Shown: piece by piece, positions 18,801 through 31,294 of the stretch
Layout of the letters: every line of letters starts with the position of its first letter
Numbering within the stretch: the stretch's first letter is position 1
Assembly: GCF_016464305.1 (NCBI RefSeq)
Contig: NZ_JAEIOJ010000008.1
Span: 297,594-361,593 of the forward strand
DNA: 64,000 nt
DNA from: Umezawaea beigongshangensis
GTDB lineage: Bacteria; Actinomycetota; Actinomycetes; Mycobacteriales; Pseudonocardiaceae
Reading direction: 5' to 3'
Translations under genes and position numbers: made by a program
Notes under the pieces: model-generated
Databases searched by the model: none
Told to the model about the DNA's origin: nothing
The model's input: the letters and a program-made list of their open reading frames with translations, nothing else

Positions 18801-21800
18801 ACAGCATGCCGCTCTGCGTCGGCGTCAGCGGGTAGACGTCCCGCACGGCCCGCGCGGACGCGCCCGACCCCACGACGCGGTCCACCTGCGCCTGGTCCAG
18901 CTCCACGAGCGGGAAGTCCGACGGGGTGGCGCCGCCCGCGTCGGGGCGGGCGCAGTGCGCCGCCATCGCGGCCAGCGCCGAGGTGAACGCCGTGGCGACC
19001 CGCTCGATCGTCGCGCGGCGGTGGCGCGCGGCGGAGTACGACCAGTCGACGACCAGCTTGCCACCGGTCAGCGAGCCGTTGACCTCGACGAGGTGGGGAC
19101 GCTCCTGCCGCGGCGCGTACTCGCCGCCCTGGACGGTGGTCAGGCTGCGGTGGAGCGCGCCCTCCTCCTCGGTCGCCCCCACCCTGCCCAGGTAGTTGAA
19201 GGACACCTCCGGCACCGCGGTGGCGGGCGTGCGCAGGAGTCCGTGGCCGATGCCGTTGCGCGGCACCGCCCGCAGCTGTTCCTTCACCCCCTTGAGGAGA
19301 TCGCCCCAGTCCCCCGTGTCCGGGACGCGGAGCACCACCGGGTGAACGGTGGTGAACCAGCCGACCGTGCGGGACAGGTCCACGTCCTCGAACAGGTCCT
19401 CCCGGCCGTGCCCCTCCAGGGCGATCGAGACGGTGTCGCCTCCCGTCCAGTCGGCGAGCGCCCGGCCGAGGGCGGCGAGCAGCACGTCGTTGATCCTGGT
19501 GCGGAACGCCGGGGGCACGTCGCGCAGGAGCGCCGCGGTGGTCTCCTGGTCGACCTCGACGGTCACCGTGCGCATGTCGCCGGCGCGGTTCGGCCCGTCG
19601 GCGTCGCACGGGAGCGGCGGAACCGGGGTCGCCTCGACCGCCGCCCAGTACCGGGCCTCCTCGTCCGGCACCGTCAGGGCGGCCAGCCGCAGAGCCCACT
19701 CCTGGAACGAGGTCGACTTCGGCCCGAGGTCGAGTGGTCGTCCGTGCAGCACCTGGCGGTGCGCCGTGTGCAGGTCGGCGAGCAGCACGCGCCAGGAGAC
19801 GGCGTCGACGACCAGGTGGTGGACGACCAGCAGCAGCTGCGGCGGGCGGCCCGCCGAGCGGAACAGCACCGCGCGCAGCAGCGGCCCCACCTCCGGGTCG
19901 AAGCCCAGTCGCGCCGCCCCGGTGATCGCCTCCACGTCCCCGTCGCGCACGACCGAGAACGCGGCCGACGCGTCGGCGGCGTGCCGCAGCACCCGGTGGC
20001 CGTCGCTCCACGCGACCCGCAGGCGCAGGGCGTCGTGGTGGGCGACGAGGGCGTCGACCGCGGCCTTCAGCGCGTCGTCGGCGACGTCGTCGGCCAGCTC
20101 CAGCAGCACCGCCTGGGTGAAGCGGTCCACGCTGTCGCCGAGCACGTCGAAGAACCAGCGCTGCACCGGGGTGAGCGGCACGTCGCCGGTCACCGGACGC
20201 TCGTCGGCGCGGGCGACCTCCAGGGGGACCGCCACCGCGGCCAGCTCGGCCACGGTCTGCCGCAGGAAGGTCTGCTTGGCCGTCAGCAGCAGACCGGCGT
20301 CCCTGGCGCGGGCGACCACCCGCAGGCCGAGGATGGAGTCGCCGCCCAGGTCGAAGAAGTTGTCCTCGACGCCGACCTCCGGCACGTCCAGCAGCTCCGA
20401 CCAGATCCGCGCCAGTGCCCTCTCGGCGTCGCTGCGCGGCGCGGTCCCGCCCGTCTCGCGAGGCCGGGGGTCCGGCAGGGCCGCCCGGTCCACCTTGCCG
20501 TTGACGTTGAGCGGCAGGGACTCCAGGGGCACGACCACCGACGGCACCATGTGCTCGGGCAGCAGGTCGCGCACGTGCTGCCGCAGGGCGGCGGCGGTGC
20601 CGGGGTCGGTGACCGCGTAGGCGACGAGCCGCCTCGTGCCCACGGAGTCCTCCCGGACCACGACGGCCGCGGCGGTCACGGCGGGGTGGCGGACCAGGGC
20701 GGCCTCGACCTCGCCCAGCTCGATCCGGTAGCCGCGCAGCTTGACCTGGTCGTCGACCCGGCCGAGGTGGTCCAGCGCGCCGTCCGGCCGCCACCGGCCG
20801 CGGTCGCCGGTGCGGTACACGCGCCCGCCCGGCGCGGCGACGAACCGCTCGGCGGTGATGCCCGGCCGGCCGAGGTAACCGCGGGCCAGGTGGGGCCCGG
20901 CCAGGTACACCTCGCCGGGGACGCCGACCGGGGTCGGGCGCAGCCGGTCGTCCAGCACGAGCACCCGCACGCCGGCCAGCGGGCGCCCCACCGGCACGCC
21001 GCCGGCCGGCGTCAGCGGGTCGCTCATCGTGGCGCACACCGTGGCCTCGGTCGGACCGTAGGCGTTGATCATCCGGTGGCGGGCGGACCAGGTGGCGGCG
21101 ACGGCGGGCGGGCACGCCTCGCCCGCCACGACCAGGGTCAGCTCCGGCGGGAACGCGTCCGGCGGCATCGCGGTCAGCGCGCTCGGCGGCAGGGTGAGGT
21201 GGGTGACGCCGTGCCGCGCCACCAGCTCGGCCAGGGGACGTCCCGGCAGCAGGTCGTCGGGACCGCCCAGGACCGCGGCGCCACCCGTCAGCAGGGCCGT
21301 GCCCAGCTCCGCGAAGGCCGCGTCGAAGCCCGCGGAGGCGAACAGCAGCACGCGCGCCCCCGGCCCGGTGCGGAAGTGCGCCGACTGCGCGGCCACGAGA
21401 CCGGCGATCCCGGCGTGCGTCACCACCACGCCCTTCGGCCTGCCGGTGGAACCGGAGGTGTAGATCACGTACGCGGCGTGGTCGGGGCGCACGGCGACCG
21501 GTCCGCCGGGCGCCGGTGCCGGTCCGGCCGGCGCGTCGAGGTCGAGCACCGGCAGGTGCGGGGGCAGCGGGTGGACCGTCGCCCCGGAGGTGACCGCCAG
21601 CAGCGGCTCGGCGTCCTCGACCACCATCCGCAGGCGTTCGGCCGGGCTCCCCTGGTCCAGCGGCAGGTACGCGGCGCCGGTCTTGAACACGGCGAGCACC
21701 GCCACCACCAGGTCGACCGATTTCGGCAGAGCCAGCGCGATCACCCGTTCGGGGCCCGCGCCGCGAGCCCGGAGGTGACCGGCCACCGCGGTGGACCGGG

Positions 21801-23316
21801 CGTCGAGCTCGGCGTAGGTCAGCGCACCGCCGTCCCACAGCACCGCCGGGGCGGCCGGGTCGGCGCGCACCCGGTCGGCGAACAGGTCGGCCACCCCCCT
21901 GGCCGGGGTGACCGGTCCGGTGACCGACAGCCGGTCGACCCACGACCGCTCGGCGGCGTCCATCACGGGCAGCTCGGCCACCCGTGCGCCCGGACGAGCG
22001 GCGACGGAGGTCAGCAGCGTCACCAGGTGACCGGCCAGCCGCGCGGCGGTGGCCGAGGTGAACAGGTCGGTGGTGAAGGTGAGCTGTCCCTCCAGGGTCT
22101 CCCCCAGGTCCACCAGGTCGAACGCCAGGTCCATCGACGACACGTGCACCGGCGGCCGTACCTGCGTGGCCACCAGGCCCGGGCTCAGGACCACCGGCCG
22201 CGGGCCCGCGTGCAGCGCGATCGACACCTCCGCCAGCGGAGGTCTGCTCGGGTCGCGCTCGACCCGGAGCACCTCGACCACCCGCTGGAACGGCAGCTCG
22301 CGGTGGTCGAAGGCGTCCAGCACCTCCTCGCGCGCGGTGCGCAGCAGCTCCGTGAAGGGCCGCGACTCGTCCACCTCGCCGCGCAGCACCAGCGTGTTGA
22401 CCAGGAACCCGACCAGGTCCTCGGTCTCCGGGCGGTCGCGGTCGGCCACCGCGGTGGCCAGGGCGACGTCGTCCCGGCCGGTCCACCGGGCCAGCAGCAC
22501 CCAGGTGGCCGCGACGAGCAGGGTGAACAACGTGGCCCGCTCGTCGCGGGCGACCTCGCGCAGGCGGGCGGTCACCTCCGGCGGCACCTCGAAGACGTGC
22601 AGCGCCCCCGCGGCCGAGCGGACCGGCGGGCGGGGGAGGTCCGCGGGCAGCGTGGCCGGTTCCAGTCCGGCCAGCCGCGCGCGCCAGTACTCGACCTGCT
22701 CGCGCATCCCGTCGGCCACCCGGTTCCGCTGCCACGCGGCGACGTCGACCAGCCGGGTCCGCTGGGCCGGCGGTTCGACGCCGCCGTGCAGCGCGGCCAG
22801 GTCGCGGACGATCACGTCCAGGGACCAGCCGTCGACGACGACGTGGTGGGCGCCGAGCACCAGCAGGTGGCGTTCCGGTCCCGAACGCAGCAGGCGGAAC
22901 CGGCAGACCGGTCCCCCGCGCAGGTCGAACGGCGTGGTCGCCTCGACGGTCAGCTGATCGTCCACTTCGGACGCCGTGAGGCCGTTCCCGTCGCGGGCGC
23001 CGAGCACGACGAAGTCCACCGCGGTCCGATCGGTGACGACCTGACCGTCGTCGGTGAACACCGTCCGCAGCGCGGGGTGCCTGCGCACCAGCTCGTGCAG
23101 CGCGGCCCGCAGCACCGCGACGTCCAGCGGACCCCGCAGTTCGAGCACCCGGACCACGTTGTACTCGACGCTCTCCGGATCCACCTCGTGCGCGTACCAG
23201 AGGCGTTGCTGCGCCGGGGAGAGCGGGTGCGGTCCGGGGCCGTCCAGCACGGGGATCGCGTCCTCGTCCTCCGCCGGGTCCGCCCACCAGCGCGACGAGT
23301 CGGTGGCGCCGGTCAC
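12871..23316 (-). CDS. mppB: nonribosomal peptide synthetase 2: C-A-T-E, C-A-T, C-T-E (modules 4-6)
   Basis: 3481 residues from GTG at 23316, overlapping the NRPS 1 stop as GTGA. Approximate domains: C 25-450 (HHVVVDG), A 465-950, T 960-1030 (GGDSILGL), E 1040-1470 (HHLVVDA), C 1480-1920 (HHIAIDG), A 1930-2430, T 2450-2520, C 2530-2965 (HHIAVDG), T 2985-3050 (GGDSLLS), E 3060-3470 (HHLVVDA). Reading the pocket by hand gives DAATVAAVCK for module 4, close to Tyr/Phe codes, and DLATLVAV for module 5, unfamiliar. Module 6 has no A domain, only an RDLP scrap of the A-T linker, so it must be loaded by another A domain. With E in modules 4 and 6, the expected residues are D-Tyr, (hydroxy)enduracididine and D-(hydroxy)enduracididine, as in MppB. 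No thioesterase domain. Confidence 0.9.
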   Translation of the reverse strand: MTGATDSSRWWADPAEDEDAIPVLDGPGPHPLSPAQQRLWYAHEVDPESVEYNVVRVLELRGPLDVAVLRAALHELVRRHPALRTVFTDDGQVVTDRTAVDFVVLGARDGNGLTASEVDDQLTVEATTPFDLRGGPVCRFRLLRSGPERHLLVLGAHHVVVDGWSLDVIVRDLAALHGGVEPPAQRTRLVDVAAWQRNRVADGMREQVEYWRARLAGLEPATLPADLPRPPVRSAAGALHVFEVPPEVTARLREVARDERATLFTLLVAATWVLLARWTGRDDVALATAVADRDRPETEDLVGFLVNTLVLRGEVDESRPFTELLRTAREEVLDAFDHRELPFQRVVEVLRVERDPSRPPLAEVSIALHAGPRPVVLSPGLVATQVRPPVHVSSMDLAFDLVDLGETLEGQLTFTTDLFTSATAARLAGHLVTLLTSVAARPGARVAELPVMDAAERSWVDRLSVTGPVTPARGVADLFADRVRADPAAPAVLWDGGALTYAELDARSTAVAGHLRARGAGPERVIALALPKSVDLVVAVLAVFKTGAAYLPLDQGSPAERLRMVVEDAEPLLAVTSGATVHPLPPHLPVLDLDAPAGPAPAPGGPVAVRPDHAAYVIYTSGSTGRPKGVVVTHAGIAGLVAAQSAHFRTGPGARVLLFASAGFDAAFAELGTALLTGGAAVLGGPDDLLPGRPLAELVARHGVTHLTLPPSALTAMPPDAFPPELTLVVAGEACPPAVAATWSARHRMINAYGPTEATVCATMSDPLTPAGGVPVGRPLAGVRVLVLDDRLRPTPVGVPGEVYLAGPHLARGYLGRPGITAERFVAAPGGRVYRTGDRGRWRPDGALDHLGRVDDQVKLRGYRIELGEVEAALVRHPAVTAAAVVVREDSVGTRRLVAYAVTDPGTAAALRQHVRDLLPEHMVPSVVVPLESLPLNVNGKVDRAALPDPRPRETGGTAPRSDAERALARIWSELLDVPEVGVEDNFFDLGGDSILGLRVVARARDAGLLLTAKQTFLRQTVAELAAVAVPLEVARADERPVTGDVPLTPVQRWFFDVLGDSVDRFTQAVLLELADDVADDALKAAVDALVAHHDALRLRVAWSDGHRVLRHAADASAAFSVVRDGDVEAITGAARLGFDPEVGPLLRAVLFRSAGRPPQLLLVVHHLVVDAVSWRVLLADLHTAHRQVLHGRPLDLGPKSTSFQEWALRLAALTVPDEEARYWAAVEATPVPPLPCDADGPNRAGDMRTVTVEVDQETTAALLRDVPPAFRTRINDVLLAALGRALADWTGGDTVSIALEGHGREDLFEDVDLSRTVGWFTTVHPVVLRVPDTGDWGDLLKGVKEQLRAVPRNGIGHGLLRTPATAVPEVSFNYLGRVGATEEEGALHRSLTTVQGGEYAPRQERPHLVEVNGSLTGGKLVVDWSYSAARHRRATIERVATAFTSALAAMAAHCARPDAGGATPSDFPLVELDQAQVDRVVGSGASARAVRDVYPLTPTQSGMLFHSLADRARDMYTGHFRVRVDGVADPEALARAWQRVVDHTPALRTSVVWRDVPEPVQVVHTGVRLPVVHDDLRAMTGPLRANALAALWERQRRTRLDLAEAPLLRLRIARLSDTGVELFWSSHHIAIDGWSFAHVLSDVFTAYAGGDLPARPAYREHVGWLLGRDSAADEEHWRSVVGDLAAPTPLPFDRQPLGTHAARSSRESVARLSAGRTSALLDAVRERRLTLNSLVQGAWALLLSRYGGGTDVCFGVTTSGRSAGPPGVEDVVGLFANTVPLRVCVDQDRRVADWLRDLQEAQADAREHEHVALARIQRWSALPPGRTLFDSIVVFENYPASEVAGVRVGTPTGDEQTNYALTLTAYLDRGSLHLDLGYDPQLFDETTVQRLLGHLEVVLEGLAAAPDARLDRVPLCTPAEVRQLTEEWNDTAADFPAPVPLHELFARRAAAAPDLVAVRAGADETTYAGLDERANRLAHRLVALGVRPGVLVGVCADRGVGVVAALLAVLKAGGAFVPVDPWHATERLRAVLADSAAPVVITERRFDPVLAGYAGAVVHLEDPFDDLPATPPDVAVAPEDLAYLCYTSGTTGAPKGVMVEHRHVHHMACAWDARHGLSGNSPVVLSVSSLSVDLFFADFVLAALFGGRMVVCPQDRVADQVALADLLVESGATTMVTVPALARAIAAEFAWRGESPSALRLLMVGSEAWPVDSAKEVLAGFAPGTAVVNAYGSTETTVDSTAFRVDRGPSGDAAHVPIGTPLANTWIAVLDERLRPVPTGVVGECYIGGAGVSRGYWNRPGLTARRFVADPNAREPGTRMYRTGDLARWRADGNLDCLGRVDDQVKVRGFRVELGEVESALIRHPAVAAAAATLHRTADGHARLVAHVVPAGGPELPVADLRDFLGDLLPPAAIPSAFVGIAALPLTAGGTVDRRSLPAPGDLSAPAVEHVPPNGPAEELLAEIWSTVLGVRGPGVLDDFFDLGGDSILGIRVISGVRRAFGVALSPRQLFDTPTVRGLARALATTTPEAAPIARRRATGPAPLSSAQARLWFLADFDPDSSEYAIVTALRLHGAVDVEALRTALDAVCARHEPLRTTYRSVDGRPVAVVHPPAPVPLPVVRAAGAEVLDHVAAQPFDLLHGPVLRASLIRSSADEHVLSLVAHHIAVDGWSTDVLVAELSAAYAAALRGEAVELPELPVTYSDYAAWEQESGARADGYWVDRLAGVRPLALPIDRPRPPVRVADGAMLLVDVDGEVLRGLRALARRHDATLFMALVAAVTTLLARWCGQDDLVVGTPTSGRTHRELEGLVGLFVNTVPLRTPVDPDRGFAEHLALVREVVLEAFVHEVPFDRVVDALRPQRDPSRNAVVEVVVGLEVDRAGTPEFAGLRVEPLVLVPSQVSHDLSFDFVESRDGLKVAVGYATTLFDPETARSVADDLVSLLRTVVADPGTTPAGLVLTSGAAVRDLPVAEAVATAGYVAPRTEAEQVVAEVWAGVLGLDRVGVEDNFFDLGGDSLLSIQAVQRVRRAGLAVTTRDLFVHQTVTGLAAVAARPASTVPEVVVEVAPLAPAQAAYLAADPVAPHHFTQSVHVELDPGVDEAALEAAVVALVARHDALRTRFEAGRQRVAPVERVRLRRHDLSGLTERAAAAELDRLAAEADASLDLTAGPVVRALLFDLGSTRRLFLTAHHLVVDAVSWQVLLADLEALYEGADAGSRAPSFSRWAQRLAAHAETGAFDHELDHWERLPVPAPLPRDGDGPNLAGAAAAVAVELDEAETEALLRRAPGVFRARVDHVLLAALARTLGRWTGDRTVVVDLEGHGREHLFDDLDVSRTVGWFTSVYPVALDVPAPEDWAASVRSVRSRLREVPGNGLGYGVLRHVRDRLRDRPDPEVVFNYHGRDGVLESALYRRFLPPVGRERDPAGRADHLLEVVGVVREGRLRFEWHHSVDVHRHETVLALAEDFRDALRDVAGRVRRA

Positions 23317-26300
23317 GCGGTCCGCCCCTCCGCCAGCGCCCTGGCGCGCAGGCGGGCGGCCAGGTCGGCGACGGTCGGGGCGTCGAACAGGTCGCGAGGT
23401 GACACCGGCACCCCGAACGTCCGGCTCGTGCGCGACATCAGCCGCAGGGTGGTGATGGAGTCACCGCCGAGGTCGAAGAAGTTGTCGTGCACGCCGATCC
23501 GGTCGGCGGGCAGCAGTTCGGACCAGAGCCGCACCAGGGCCTCCTCCGTCGCGTCGCGCGGGGCCTGGTAGGCCGACGCGGTCACCTCCTCCCGGACCGG
23601 CGCTGGCAGCGCCGACCGGTCGACCTTCCCGGTGGGCCCCAGCGGCAGCGCCGGCACGGCCACGAAGGCCGCCGGCACCAGGAAGGCGGGCAGCAGAGCC
23701 GCCAGCGCCTCGCGCAGCCCGTCCACACCGCGGTCGCCCACCACGTACGCGACCAGGCGGCGGTCACCCGGCCGGTCCTCGCGCGCCACCACCGCGGCCT
23801 CCTCGACGCCGGGCAGCTCCAGCAACCGCTGCTCGACCTCGCCCGGCTCGACCCGGAAGCCGCGGATCTTCACCTGGTCGTCGGCCCGGCCCGCGAACGC
23901 GAGGTTCCCGTCCGGCAGCAGGCGCACCAGGTCGCCGGTGCGGTACAGCCGCGCGCCCGGCGGCCCGAACGGGTCGGCGACGAACGACGCCGCGGTCGCT
24001 CCCGGTCGTCCCAGGTAGCCGCGGGAGACGCCGACACCACCCACGTACAGCTCGCCGACCACCCCCACGGGCACCGGTGCGAGCCGGGCGTCCAGGACGT
24101 GACCGCGGGTGCCGGGGATCGGCCGTCCCAGTGGCACGGCGCTCCCCGGCGGGGGCGCGGACACCCGGTGCAGCGTGACCGCCACCGAGACCTCGGTGGG
24201 CCCGTAGACGTTGACCAGCGTGCGACCGGGCGCCCACGCGCGGGCCGTGTCCGGCGGGAGGACGTCACCGGCCAGCCCCAGGGTCGCCAGACCGGGGACC
24301 TCGGCCGCGTCCACGGCGCTCACCACGGCCGGTGGCACGGTGGCGGCGGTGATCGCCCCGCTCCGCAGCTGCCGCACCAGCTGCGCCGGGTCGCGCCGGG
24401 CGCCCGCGGAGGCGATCACCAGGGTCGCGCCCGCGGTCAGCGCCGCGAACACCTCGAAGACGCCCGCGTCGAAGCTCGTCGTGTAGAACTGGAGCACCCG
24501 GCTGTCCGGGCCCAGGCCGTAGACGCGGTGGGCCTCGGAGACCACGTTGGCCAGTCCCCGGTGCTCGACCAGGACGCCCTTGGGACGCCCCGTGGAACCC
24601 GACGTGAACGTGACGTAGGCGAGGTCTCCCCCGCCGCGCGACACGCCGGGGTCGCCGTCCGGCCGGGCCTCCACGAGCACCCGGTCCCCGTCCAGCAGCA
24701 CCAGGGGCGCGGCGACGTCGGGCAGGTCGGCCAGCAGGTGCTCCTGGGCCAGCAGCAGCCGGGGACGCGCCTGGTCGAGCACGTCGGCGAGCCGGGGCGC
24801 GGGGAAGTCCGGGTCGAGCGGCAGGTAGCCCGCACCCGCCTTGTGCACCCCCAGGACGGCGACGACGGCCTCGACGCCCCGCTCGACCGCGACGGCGACC
24901 AGGTCGTCGCGGCGCACGCCGCGCGCCACGAGGTGAGCGGCCAGCTGGTTGGCCCGGCGGTCCAGCTCGCCGTAGGTGATCGACCGGTCCTCCTGCACCA
25001 CGGCCACGGCGTCGGGCCGCAGCCCCGCCTGTTCGGCCACCGCCAGGTCCACCCGCTCCCCGGCGGTCCCGGCGCCGTCGGTGGTCCCGGACCACTCCCG
25101 CAGGGCGTCCTCCTCCGCCGGTGTCAGCATCGGCAGGTCCCCCACCCGGCGCGCCGGGTCGGCGGCCACGGTGCGCAGCAGCTGACCCAGGTGACCGGCC
25201 AGCCGCTCGACGGTGGCGGCGTCGAACAGGTCGGGGTCGTAGGTCAGCAGCACCGACAGGGCGGTGCCGGCCCGCACGATCGCCTGCAGCGGGTAGTGGG
25301 AGGTGTTGGCGGCCTCGACCGCGTCGAAGCGCAGGCCGTGCCGCTCGTCCACGTCGGGGTAGTTCTCGAACACCAGGAGGCTGTCGAACAGGTCATCGCC
25401 CCCGGCCCAGCGGCGCACGTCCGCGAGCGCGACGTGCTCGTGCTCGCGCGCCCGGACCTGTTCGGCCTGCAGACCGCGCAGCCAGTCGCCCAGGTCGGCG
25501 TCCGGGTCCACCCCGACCCGGACCGGCAGGGTGGTGATGAACAGCCCGATCATGTCCTCGACCCCGTCGAGGGCGTCCGGCCGGCCCGCCGACGTGGCGC
25601 CGAAGCAGACGTCGGCCTCGCCCGCCCAGCGCGACAGCAGCAGTGCCCACGCGCCCTGGAGGACGGTGTTCAGCGTGACCCGGAGTTCTCTGGCCACGAG
25701 GGCGAGCCGCCGCGACACGTCCTCGGGCAGCGCCACCGACGACCTGCCGGAGGGGGTGGGCCGGTGCCCGGCCGCGGGCAGGCGGTCGAACGGCAGCGGT
25801 GTCCGCCCCGGCAGACCGTCGAGCACGCCGCGCCAGTACGGCTCGTCCCCCGACGCGTCACGGGCGAGCAGCCAGGCCACGTGGTCGGCGTGCGGACGCC
25901 GGGGCACGGGCTCGACCGGCACGCCGTCGAGGAGCCCGTCGTACTCGGCGAGGACGTCCGCCAGCACCCGGAAGGCGCTCCAGCCGTCCAGCAGCAGGTG
26001 GTGGAACGACCAGACGACCCGGACGCGGTCGCCGTCGAGCCGGGCGAGGACGACGTGGACGAGGTCGTCCCCGGAGATCGGCGCCGACCGCACCGCGCGC
26101 TCGTCCGCGTCGAGGCCCCGCCGGTCCAGCTGGACCACCGGGACGTCCTTGGTGCGGCGCACCACCTGCACCGGCTCCGGCAGGCCCTCCCAGCGCAGGT
26201 CCGTGCGCAGCGCGGGCGTGCGGGCCACGACGCGCCGCCACGCGGTCGCGAGCAGGTCCGGGGAGGTGATGTCCGTCAGCTCGACCTGGAAGCACTCGTG

Positions 26301-29300
26301 GTAGGCGCCCTGGAGGAGGTCGTGGTAGAGCATCCCGCTCTGCACGGGGGTGAGCGGGTAGACGTCCTCGACCGGTCCGCCGTCGGCGGCCAGCCGGTCG
26401 AGCAGCACGGGGTCGAGCGGTCCCCTGACGACCCCGGTGACGTCCGCGAGACGGGTCGTCTCCGGCGCCAGCTCCGCGACGGTCTGCCGGTGGAACACGT
26501 CCCGCGTGCTCAGCCGCAGCCCCGCGCGCCGCGCCAGTGCGACCACGCGCAGGCTCAGCACGGAGTCGCCGCCCAGCTCGAAGAAGTTGTCGTGCACGCC
26601 GATCGACGGCACACCCAGCACCTCCGCCCAGATGCCCGCCAGAGCCGTCTCGGTGGCGGTGGTCGGGGCGGCGTAGGGCCTGCGCGCGGGCTCGGGCACG
26701 GGCAGCGCGCGACGGTCGATCTTGCCGTTCGCGGTCAACGGCATCCGCTCCAGCGCGACGAACGCGGCGGGCACCATGTAGCGCGGAAGCACGAGCGCGG
26801 CGTGGTCCGCCAGGTCGGTCGGGCGGATCTCCGCGCCGGGTTCCGGCACGACGTAGGCGACCAGCCGCGCACCGTCCTCGCCCCGGCCCAGCACGGTGAC
26901 GAGGACCTGGGCCACGTCCGGGTGGCCGCCCAGGACGTTCTCCACCTCGCCCGGCTCGATCCGGTGCCCGCGCAGCTTGACCTGCTGGTCGGTGCGGCCC
27001 AGGAACTCCAGGTTCCCGTCGGGCAGCCAGCGGACCAGGTCGCCGGTCCGGTACATCCGGGTGCCGGGCGGACCGAACGGGCACGCGGTGAACCTGGCCG
27101 CGGTCAGCGCGGGCCGGGCCAGGTACCCGCGGGCCAGCCCGGTGCCGGCGAGGTGGAGTTCGCCCGGCACGCCCACCGGCACCGGGTGCAGCCGGCCGTC
27201 GAGCACGTACGCGGCGGTGTTGTCCAGCGGTGTGCCGATCGGCGGCAGCCCGCTCCCCCGCCCCGGCGGCACCTCCGCCTGGGTGGCGGCCACCGTGCAC
27301 TCGGCCGGCCCGTAGACGTTGACCAGGGTGAAGGGCAGCCCCTCGGGCGGCCGGCGGCGCAGCGCGTCGCCGATCACCAGCAGCGCGCGCAGTCCGGTCC
27401 GCCGGACGGCCTCGTCGTCCAGCAGGGACTCGACCCTCGGCGTGGGCAGGTAGGCGACCGTGGTGCCGACGCGGCCGAACCACTGCGCCAGCGCCGCCGG
27501 GTCGTTCACCGTGGCCTCGTCCGGCTGGTCCAGCCGGGCCCCGGCGCACAGGGTCGGCCACACCTCACCGACGAGCACGTCGAACCCGAGCCCCACCACC
27601 GAGGAGCACCGGTCGTCCGGCCACAGGCCGTAGGCGCGCACGTGCCAGGCGCAGTAGTCGACCAGTGCCCGGTGGGAGACCATCACGCCCTTGGGGACAC
27701 CGGTGGACCCGGACGTGTAGACGACGTAGGCCAGCTCGTCCAGCTCGACCACGATCCCGGGGTCGAGGTCGGACCACGGTCCGTCGTCGGCGGGGTCGAC
27801 CACCACCGCCGTCCCGCCCTCCACCCGCCCGGCGGGGGCCAGCAGGACCGGCGCGCCGCACTCCGCCACGACGTGCGCGAGGCGGGCCGGCGGGATGTCG
27901 GGGTCGAGCGGCACGTAGGCGGCCCCGGTCTTGAGCACCGCGAGCATGGCCACCACCAGCAGCGGATCGCGGTCCAGGCACAGCACGACCTGCTCGCCCC
28001 GGCCCGCGCCCAGCGAGAGCAGGCGGTGGGCCAGCCGGTTGGCCGACCGGTCCAGCTCGGCGTAGGTCAGGGACCGGTGCTCGGACGCGACCGCGACCGC
28101 GTCCGGCCGCAGCCGCGCGTTGACGGCCACCCGCACGTGCAGGGCGCGGTCGTCCACCAGCGGCACCGCCGTGTCGTTGCGCTCGACGAGCAGCTCCCCC
28201 GACTCGGCGGCGTCGAGCACCGGGAGGTCGCCGACCGGGGTTCCCGGCGACGACGCGACACCCAGCAGCAGGACGCGCAGGTGCCTCTCGATCCGCTCGA
28301 CCGCGTCCGGGCCGAACAGGTCCGTGCTGTGCTCGATCGAAACGGCCAGCCCGCCGTCGCGCTCGGTGAACTCCAGGGTCAGGTCGAACTGCGCGCCGGT
28401 GCGCGGCAACAGCACCACCTCGCCCCCGTCCGCTGGCGGGTTCTGCAGCACGACCAGGGCCTGCACCAGCGGCGTGCGGCTGGGGTCCCGTTCCACCCCC
28501 GACTCCTCGACCAGCCGCTCGAAGGGCACCTCGCGGTGGGCGAACGCGTCCAGGACCGTGGTGCGGACGTCGGTGAGGAAGTCGGTGAAGGGCGTGCCAC
28601 CGGTCACGGTCGAGCGCAGCACCACCGTGTTGATGAACGGGCCGACCACGGTCTCCAGGTCGGGGTGGTCGCGCCCGGCGACGACCGTGCCGACCGCGAC
28701 GTCCTCCTCCGCCGCGTACCGGGACAGCAGCACCTGGCAGGCGGCCACCAGCGTCATGAACAGCGTCGCCCCCGCGCCCGCGCCCACCTCCCGCAGGGCG
28801 CCGACCAGGTCGCGGTCGAGGGAGAAGCGGTGCGCCGCGCCCCTGCCCGACCGGACGGCCGGCCTGGGCCGGTCCGCGGGCAGCGCGAGCGGGCGAAGCC
28901 CGGCCAGGCGGTCGCGCCAGTACGCGAGGTGCTCCTCCCGCTCGTTCTCCCGCCAGAGCACGAAGTCGCGGTAGCGCGTCCGCACCGGCGGGAGGTCGGC
29001 CCGGTCGTCGGCGCGGAACGCGTCGAGGTCGTCCAGCAGGAGACGCGTGGACCAGCCGTCGGTGGCGAAGTGGTGCGCGCCGAGCACCAGCAGGTGCTCG
29101 TCGGGTCCGCGGCGGAACAGCGCCGCGCGCAGCAACGGCCCGGTGCGCAGGTCGAACGGCGTGTCCACCTCGGCGAGCACGGCCGCCTCCGAGTGGTCCG
29201 CCACGGTCAGCGGCACGTCGGTCGCGGGCCCGACCACCGCGTGCGGGCGGCCGTCGACCTCGGTCACGGTGGTGCGCAGCGCCTCGTGCCGCTCGACCAG

Positions 29301-31241
29301 GCGGCGCAGCGCCCGCCGCAGCGCCGCCACGTCCACCGGACCGCGCAGCACCCGTCCCACGTGCACGTTGTCGGCGGTTCCGCCGGGTTGCAGCTCGTGG
29401 GAGAACCAGAACCGCAGTTGCACCGGCGACAGGGGGAACGGCCCGTCGCCGGGCACGCGCGGGATCACGTCCGCCGCGTGCGCCTCCGACAACCGCGAGG
29501 CGAGCGCCGCCACGGTCGGCGCGTCGAACAGCGCCCGCACGGGCACGTCGACCCCGAACGCGGCGCGGATGCGGGACGACACCCGGACCGCGGACAGCGA
29601 GTCGCCGCCCAGCTGGAAGAAGTCGTCGTCCACGCCCACCCGGTCCAGCCCGAGCACCTCGCCCCACAGCCGCGCCACGGTTCGCTCGGCGTCGTCGCGG
29701 GGTGCCGCGTACCGGGCGTCGACGCTGTCCGAGCGCACGGGTTCGGGCAGGGCGCGGCGATCGAGCTTGCCGTTGACGGTCAGGGGGAACGCGGGCAGGT
29801 AGTGGAACGCGGCCGGCACCATGTAGGACGGCAGTCGCTCCTGAGCCAGGTCGCGCAGTTCGCGCCGCGCGGGCTCGGGTCCGACCGGCACGACGTAGGC
29901 GACGAGCTTCACCTCCTCGCCCCGGTCCCGCCGAGCCGTCACCGCCACCTGGTCCACCGCCGGGTGCGTGCCGAGCACCGCTTCCACCTCCCCCGGCTCG
30001 ACCCGGTACCCGCGCACCTTCACCTGGTCGTCGGTGCGCCGCAGGTACACCAGGCCGTTGTCCGGCAGTCGCCGCACGAGGTCGCCGGAGCGGTACATCC
30101 GCTCACCCGGCGCACCGAACGGACAGGCGACGAACCGCGCCGAGGTCAGCTGAGGACGGTTGGCGTAGTTGCGCGCCACACCGGGACCGGACACGTACAG
30201 CTCGCCCTCCTCGGTGGGCCGCAGGCGGTCGTCGAGGACGTGGAACGCGAGGTCGGGGACGGGCACGCCGACGACGCTGCCGGGCGCCGACGCGGCCGAG
30301 ACCCGGTCCAGGGCGAGGTAGGAGGCGTGCACCGTGGTCTCGGTGATGCCGTACATGTTGACCAGGACGGGCGCCGTGTCCGGGTGCCGGTCGTACCACT
30401 CCGCGAGCCTGCCCACGTTCAGCGCCTCGCCCGCGAACACGACGTACCGCAGGACGAGTTCCCGCCCCAGGTCCGGTTCCGCCCGTTCCGCGGCCATCAG
30501 CTGGTAGAACGCCGACGGGGTCTGGTTGAGCACGGTCACCCGGTGCTCGACCAGCAACCGCAGGAAGTCGCGCGGCGACCGCGCGACGTCGTCCGGGACG
30601 ACGACCAGCGTGCCGCCGTGCAGCAGCGCACCCCACAGCTCCCACACCGAGACGTCGAACGCGGCGGAGTGGAACAGCGGCCAGACGTCCTCCTCGCCGA
30701 AGCCGTACCAGTGCGCGGTGGACGACAGCAGCCGCACCACGTTGGCGTGCGGCACCACCACCCCCTTGGGCTGGCCGGTCGACCCCGAGGTGTAGATGAC
30801 GTAGGCCGGGTTCAGGGGCGAACGCACCGGGCGGGGCGCCTGGCGGTCCTCCTGCGGACCGCCCAGCACCAGCACGGGGTGGTCGGCGGGCACGCGCGCC
30901 GCGGTCCCGGCCGTCACCACCGAGACGACCGGCCGGGCGTCGGCCAGCACGCGGGCGATCCGGTCCGGCGGGTTGCCCGGTTCCAGCGGCACGTACCCCG
31001 CACCGGTCTTGAGCACCGCCAGGATCGCGACCACCAGGTCCGCCGACCGGGGCAGCACCAGCGCGACGAACCGCTCCGGGCCCGCGCCGGCGGCCACCAG
31101 CGAGCACGCCAGCCGGTCGGCGGCGGCGTCGAGCTGCGCGTAGGTCATCCGCTCACCGCCGGACACCAGGGCCGTGCGCTCCGGCGTCGCCGCCGCCCGT
31201 TCGGCGAACAACTCGTCCAGGCACCGCTGCTGCTCCACCAC
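23313..31241 (-). CDS. mppA: nonribosomal peptide synthetase 1: A-T, C-A-T, C-A-T (modules 1-3)
   Basis: 2642 residues from GTG at 31241 with GAGGGGGAG eight bases upstream. The same frame stays open further up, but through the glycosyltransferase gene. Approximate domains: A 1-515, T 520-590 (GGDSLSA), C 600-1030 (HHFATDG), A 1050-1525, T 1530-1600 (GGDSVLS), C 1630-2050 (HHLLLDG), A 2060-2550, T 2560-2630 (GGDSITT). The absence of an N-terminal C domain marks it as the initiating synthetase. Hand-read pockets: module 1 DVWNVAMVHK (nearest Thr DFWNIGMVHK, or Ser), module 2 DVGYLIVV (not recognised), module 3 DAFTGAVV (aromatic-like). In mannopeptimycin these positions are Ser, Gly and beta-methyl-Phe. 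The module 2 T and the following C look like partners of a lost E domain. Confidence 0.9.
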   Translation of the reverse strand: MVEQQRCLDELFAERAAATPERTALVSGGERMTYAQLDAAADRLACSLVAAGAGPERFVALVLPRSADLVVAILAVLKTGAGYVPLEPGNPPDRIARVLADARPVVSVVTAGTAARVPADHPVLVLGGPQEDRQAPRPVRSPLNPAYVIYTSGSTGQPKGVVVPHANVVRLLSSTAHWYGFGEEDVWPLFHSAAFDVSVWELWGALLHGGTLVVVPDDVARSPRDFLRLLVEHRVTVLNQTPSAFYQLMAAERAEPDLGRELVLRYVVFAGEALNVGRLAEWYDRHPDTAPVLVNMYGITETTVHASYLALDRVSAASAPGSVVGVPVPDLAFHVLDDRLRPTEEGELYVSGPGVARNYANRPQLTSARFVACPFGAPGERMYRSGDLVRRLPDNGLVYLRRTDDQVKVRGYRVEPGEVEAVLGTHPAVDQVAVTARRDRGEEVKLVAYVVPVGPEPARRELRDLAQERLPSYMVPAAFHYLPAFPLTVNGKLDRRALPEPVRSDSVDARYAAPRDDAERTVARLWGEVLGLDRVGVDDDFFQLGGDSLSAVRVSSRIRAAFGVDVPVRALFDAPTVAALASRLSEAHAADVIPRVPGDGPFPLSPVQLRFWFSHELQPGGTADNVHVGRVLRGPVDVAALRRALRRLVERHEALRTTVTEVDGRPHAVVGPATDVPLTVADHSEAAVLAEVDTPFDLRTGPLLRAALFRRGPDEHLLVLGAHHFATDGWSTRLLLDDLDAFRADDRADLPPVRTRYRDFVLWRENEREEHLAYWRDRLAGLRPLALPADRPRPAVRSGRGAAHRFSLDRDLVGALREVGAGAGATLFMTLVAACQVLLSRYAAEEDVAVGTVVAGRDHPDLETVVGPFINTVVLRSTVTGGTPFTDFLTDVRTTVLDAFAHREVPFERLVEESGVERDPSRTPLVQALVVLQNPPADGGEVVLLPRTGAQFDLTLEFTERDGGLAVSIEHSTDLFGPDAVERIERHLRVLLLGVASSPGTPVGDLPVLDAAESGELLVERNDTAVPLVDDRALHVRVAVNARLRPDAVAVASEHRSLTYAELDRSANRLAHRLLSLGAGRGEQVVLCLDRDPLLVVAMLAVLKTGAAYVPLDPDIPPARLAHVVAECGAPVLLAPAGRVEGGTAVVVDPADDGPWSDLDPGIVVELDELAYVVYTSGSTGVPKGVMVSHRALVDYCAWHVRAYGLWPDDRCSSVVGLGFDVLVGEVWPTLCAGARLDQPDEATVNDPAALAQWFGRVGTTVAYLPTPRVESLLDDEAVRRTGLRALLVIGDALRRRPPEGLPFTLVNVYGPAECTVAATQAEVPPGRGSGLPPIGTPLDNTAAYVLDGRLHPVPVGVPGELHLAGTGLARGYLARPALTAARFTACPFGPPGTRMYRTGDLVRWLPDGNLEFLGRTDQQVKLRGHRIEPGEVENVLGGHPDVAQVLVTVLGRGEDGARLVAYVVPEPGAEIRPTDLADHAALVLPRYMVPAAFVALERMPLTANGKIDRRALPVPEPARRPYAAPTTATETALAGIWAEVLGVPSIGVHDNFFELGGDSVLSLRVVALARRAGLRLSTRDVFHRQTVAELAPETTRLADVTGVVRGPLDPVLLDRLAADGGPVEDVYPLTPVQSGMLYHDLLQGAYHECFQVELTDITSPDLLATAWRRVVARTPALRTDLRWEGLPEPVQVVRRTKDVPVVQLDRRGLDADERAVRSAPISGDDLVHVVLARLDGDRVRVVWSFHHLLLDGWSAFRVLADVLAEYDGLLDGVPVEPVPRRPHADHVAWLLARDASGDEPYWRGVLDGLPGRTPLPFDRLPAAGHRPTPSGRSSVALPEDVSRRLALVARELRVTLNTVLQGAWALLLSRWAGEADVCFGATSAGRPDALDGVEDMIGLFITTLPVRVGVDPDADLGDWLRGLQAEQVRAREHEHVALADVRRWAGGDDLFDSLLVFENYPDVDERHGLRFDAVEAANTSHYPLQAIVRAGTALSVLLTYDPDLFDAATVERLAGHLGQLLRTVAADPARRVGDLPMLTPAEEDALREWSGTTDGAGTAGERVDLAVAEQAGLRPDAVAVVQEDRSITYGELDRRANQLAAHLVARGVRRDDLVAVAVERGVEAVVAVLGVHKAGAGYLPLDPDFPAPRLADVLDQARPRLLLAQEHLLADLPDVAAPLVLLDGDRVLVEARPDGDPGVSRGGGDLAYVTFTSGSTGRPKGVLVEHRGLANVVSEAHRVYGLGPDSRVLQFYTTSFDAGVFEVFAALTAGATLVIASAGARRDPAQLVRQLRSGAITAATVPPAVVSAVDAAEVPGLATLGLAGDVLPPDTARAWAPGRTLVNVYGPTEVSVAVTLHRVSAPPPGSAVPLGRPIPGTRGHVLDARLAPVPVGVVGELYVGGVGVSRGYLGRPGATAASFVADPFGPPGARLYRTGDLVRLLPDGNLAFAGRADDQVKIRGFRVEPGEVEQRLLELPGVEEAAVVAREDRPGDRRLVAYVVGDRGVDGLREALAALLPAFLVPAAFVAVPALPLGPTGKVDRSALPAPVREEVTASAYQAPRDATEEALVRLWSELLPADRIGVHDNFFDLGGDSITTLRLMSRTSRTFGVPVSPRDLFDAPTVADLAARLRARALAEGRTA

Positions 31242-31294
31242 GAAACACACTCCCCCTCGACCGGAACCGGTTGACCAGCGGATCGCGCGCGGGC

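Noticed and set aside
12493..23571. An 11-kb continuous open frame on the + strand opposite the NRPS genes (and a similar one at 23487-31274)
   Set aside because: It is the antisense shadow of GC-rich NRPS coding sequence; the translation is Arg/His/Gln-rich with no domains, while the minus strand encodes clear C, A, T and E domains.
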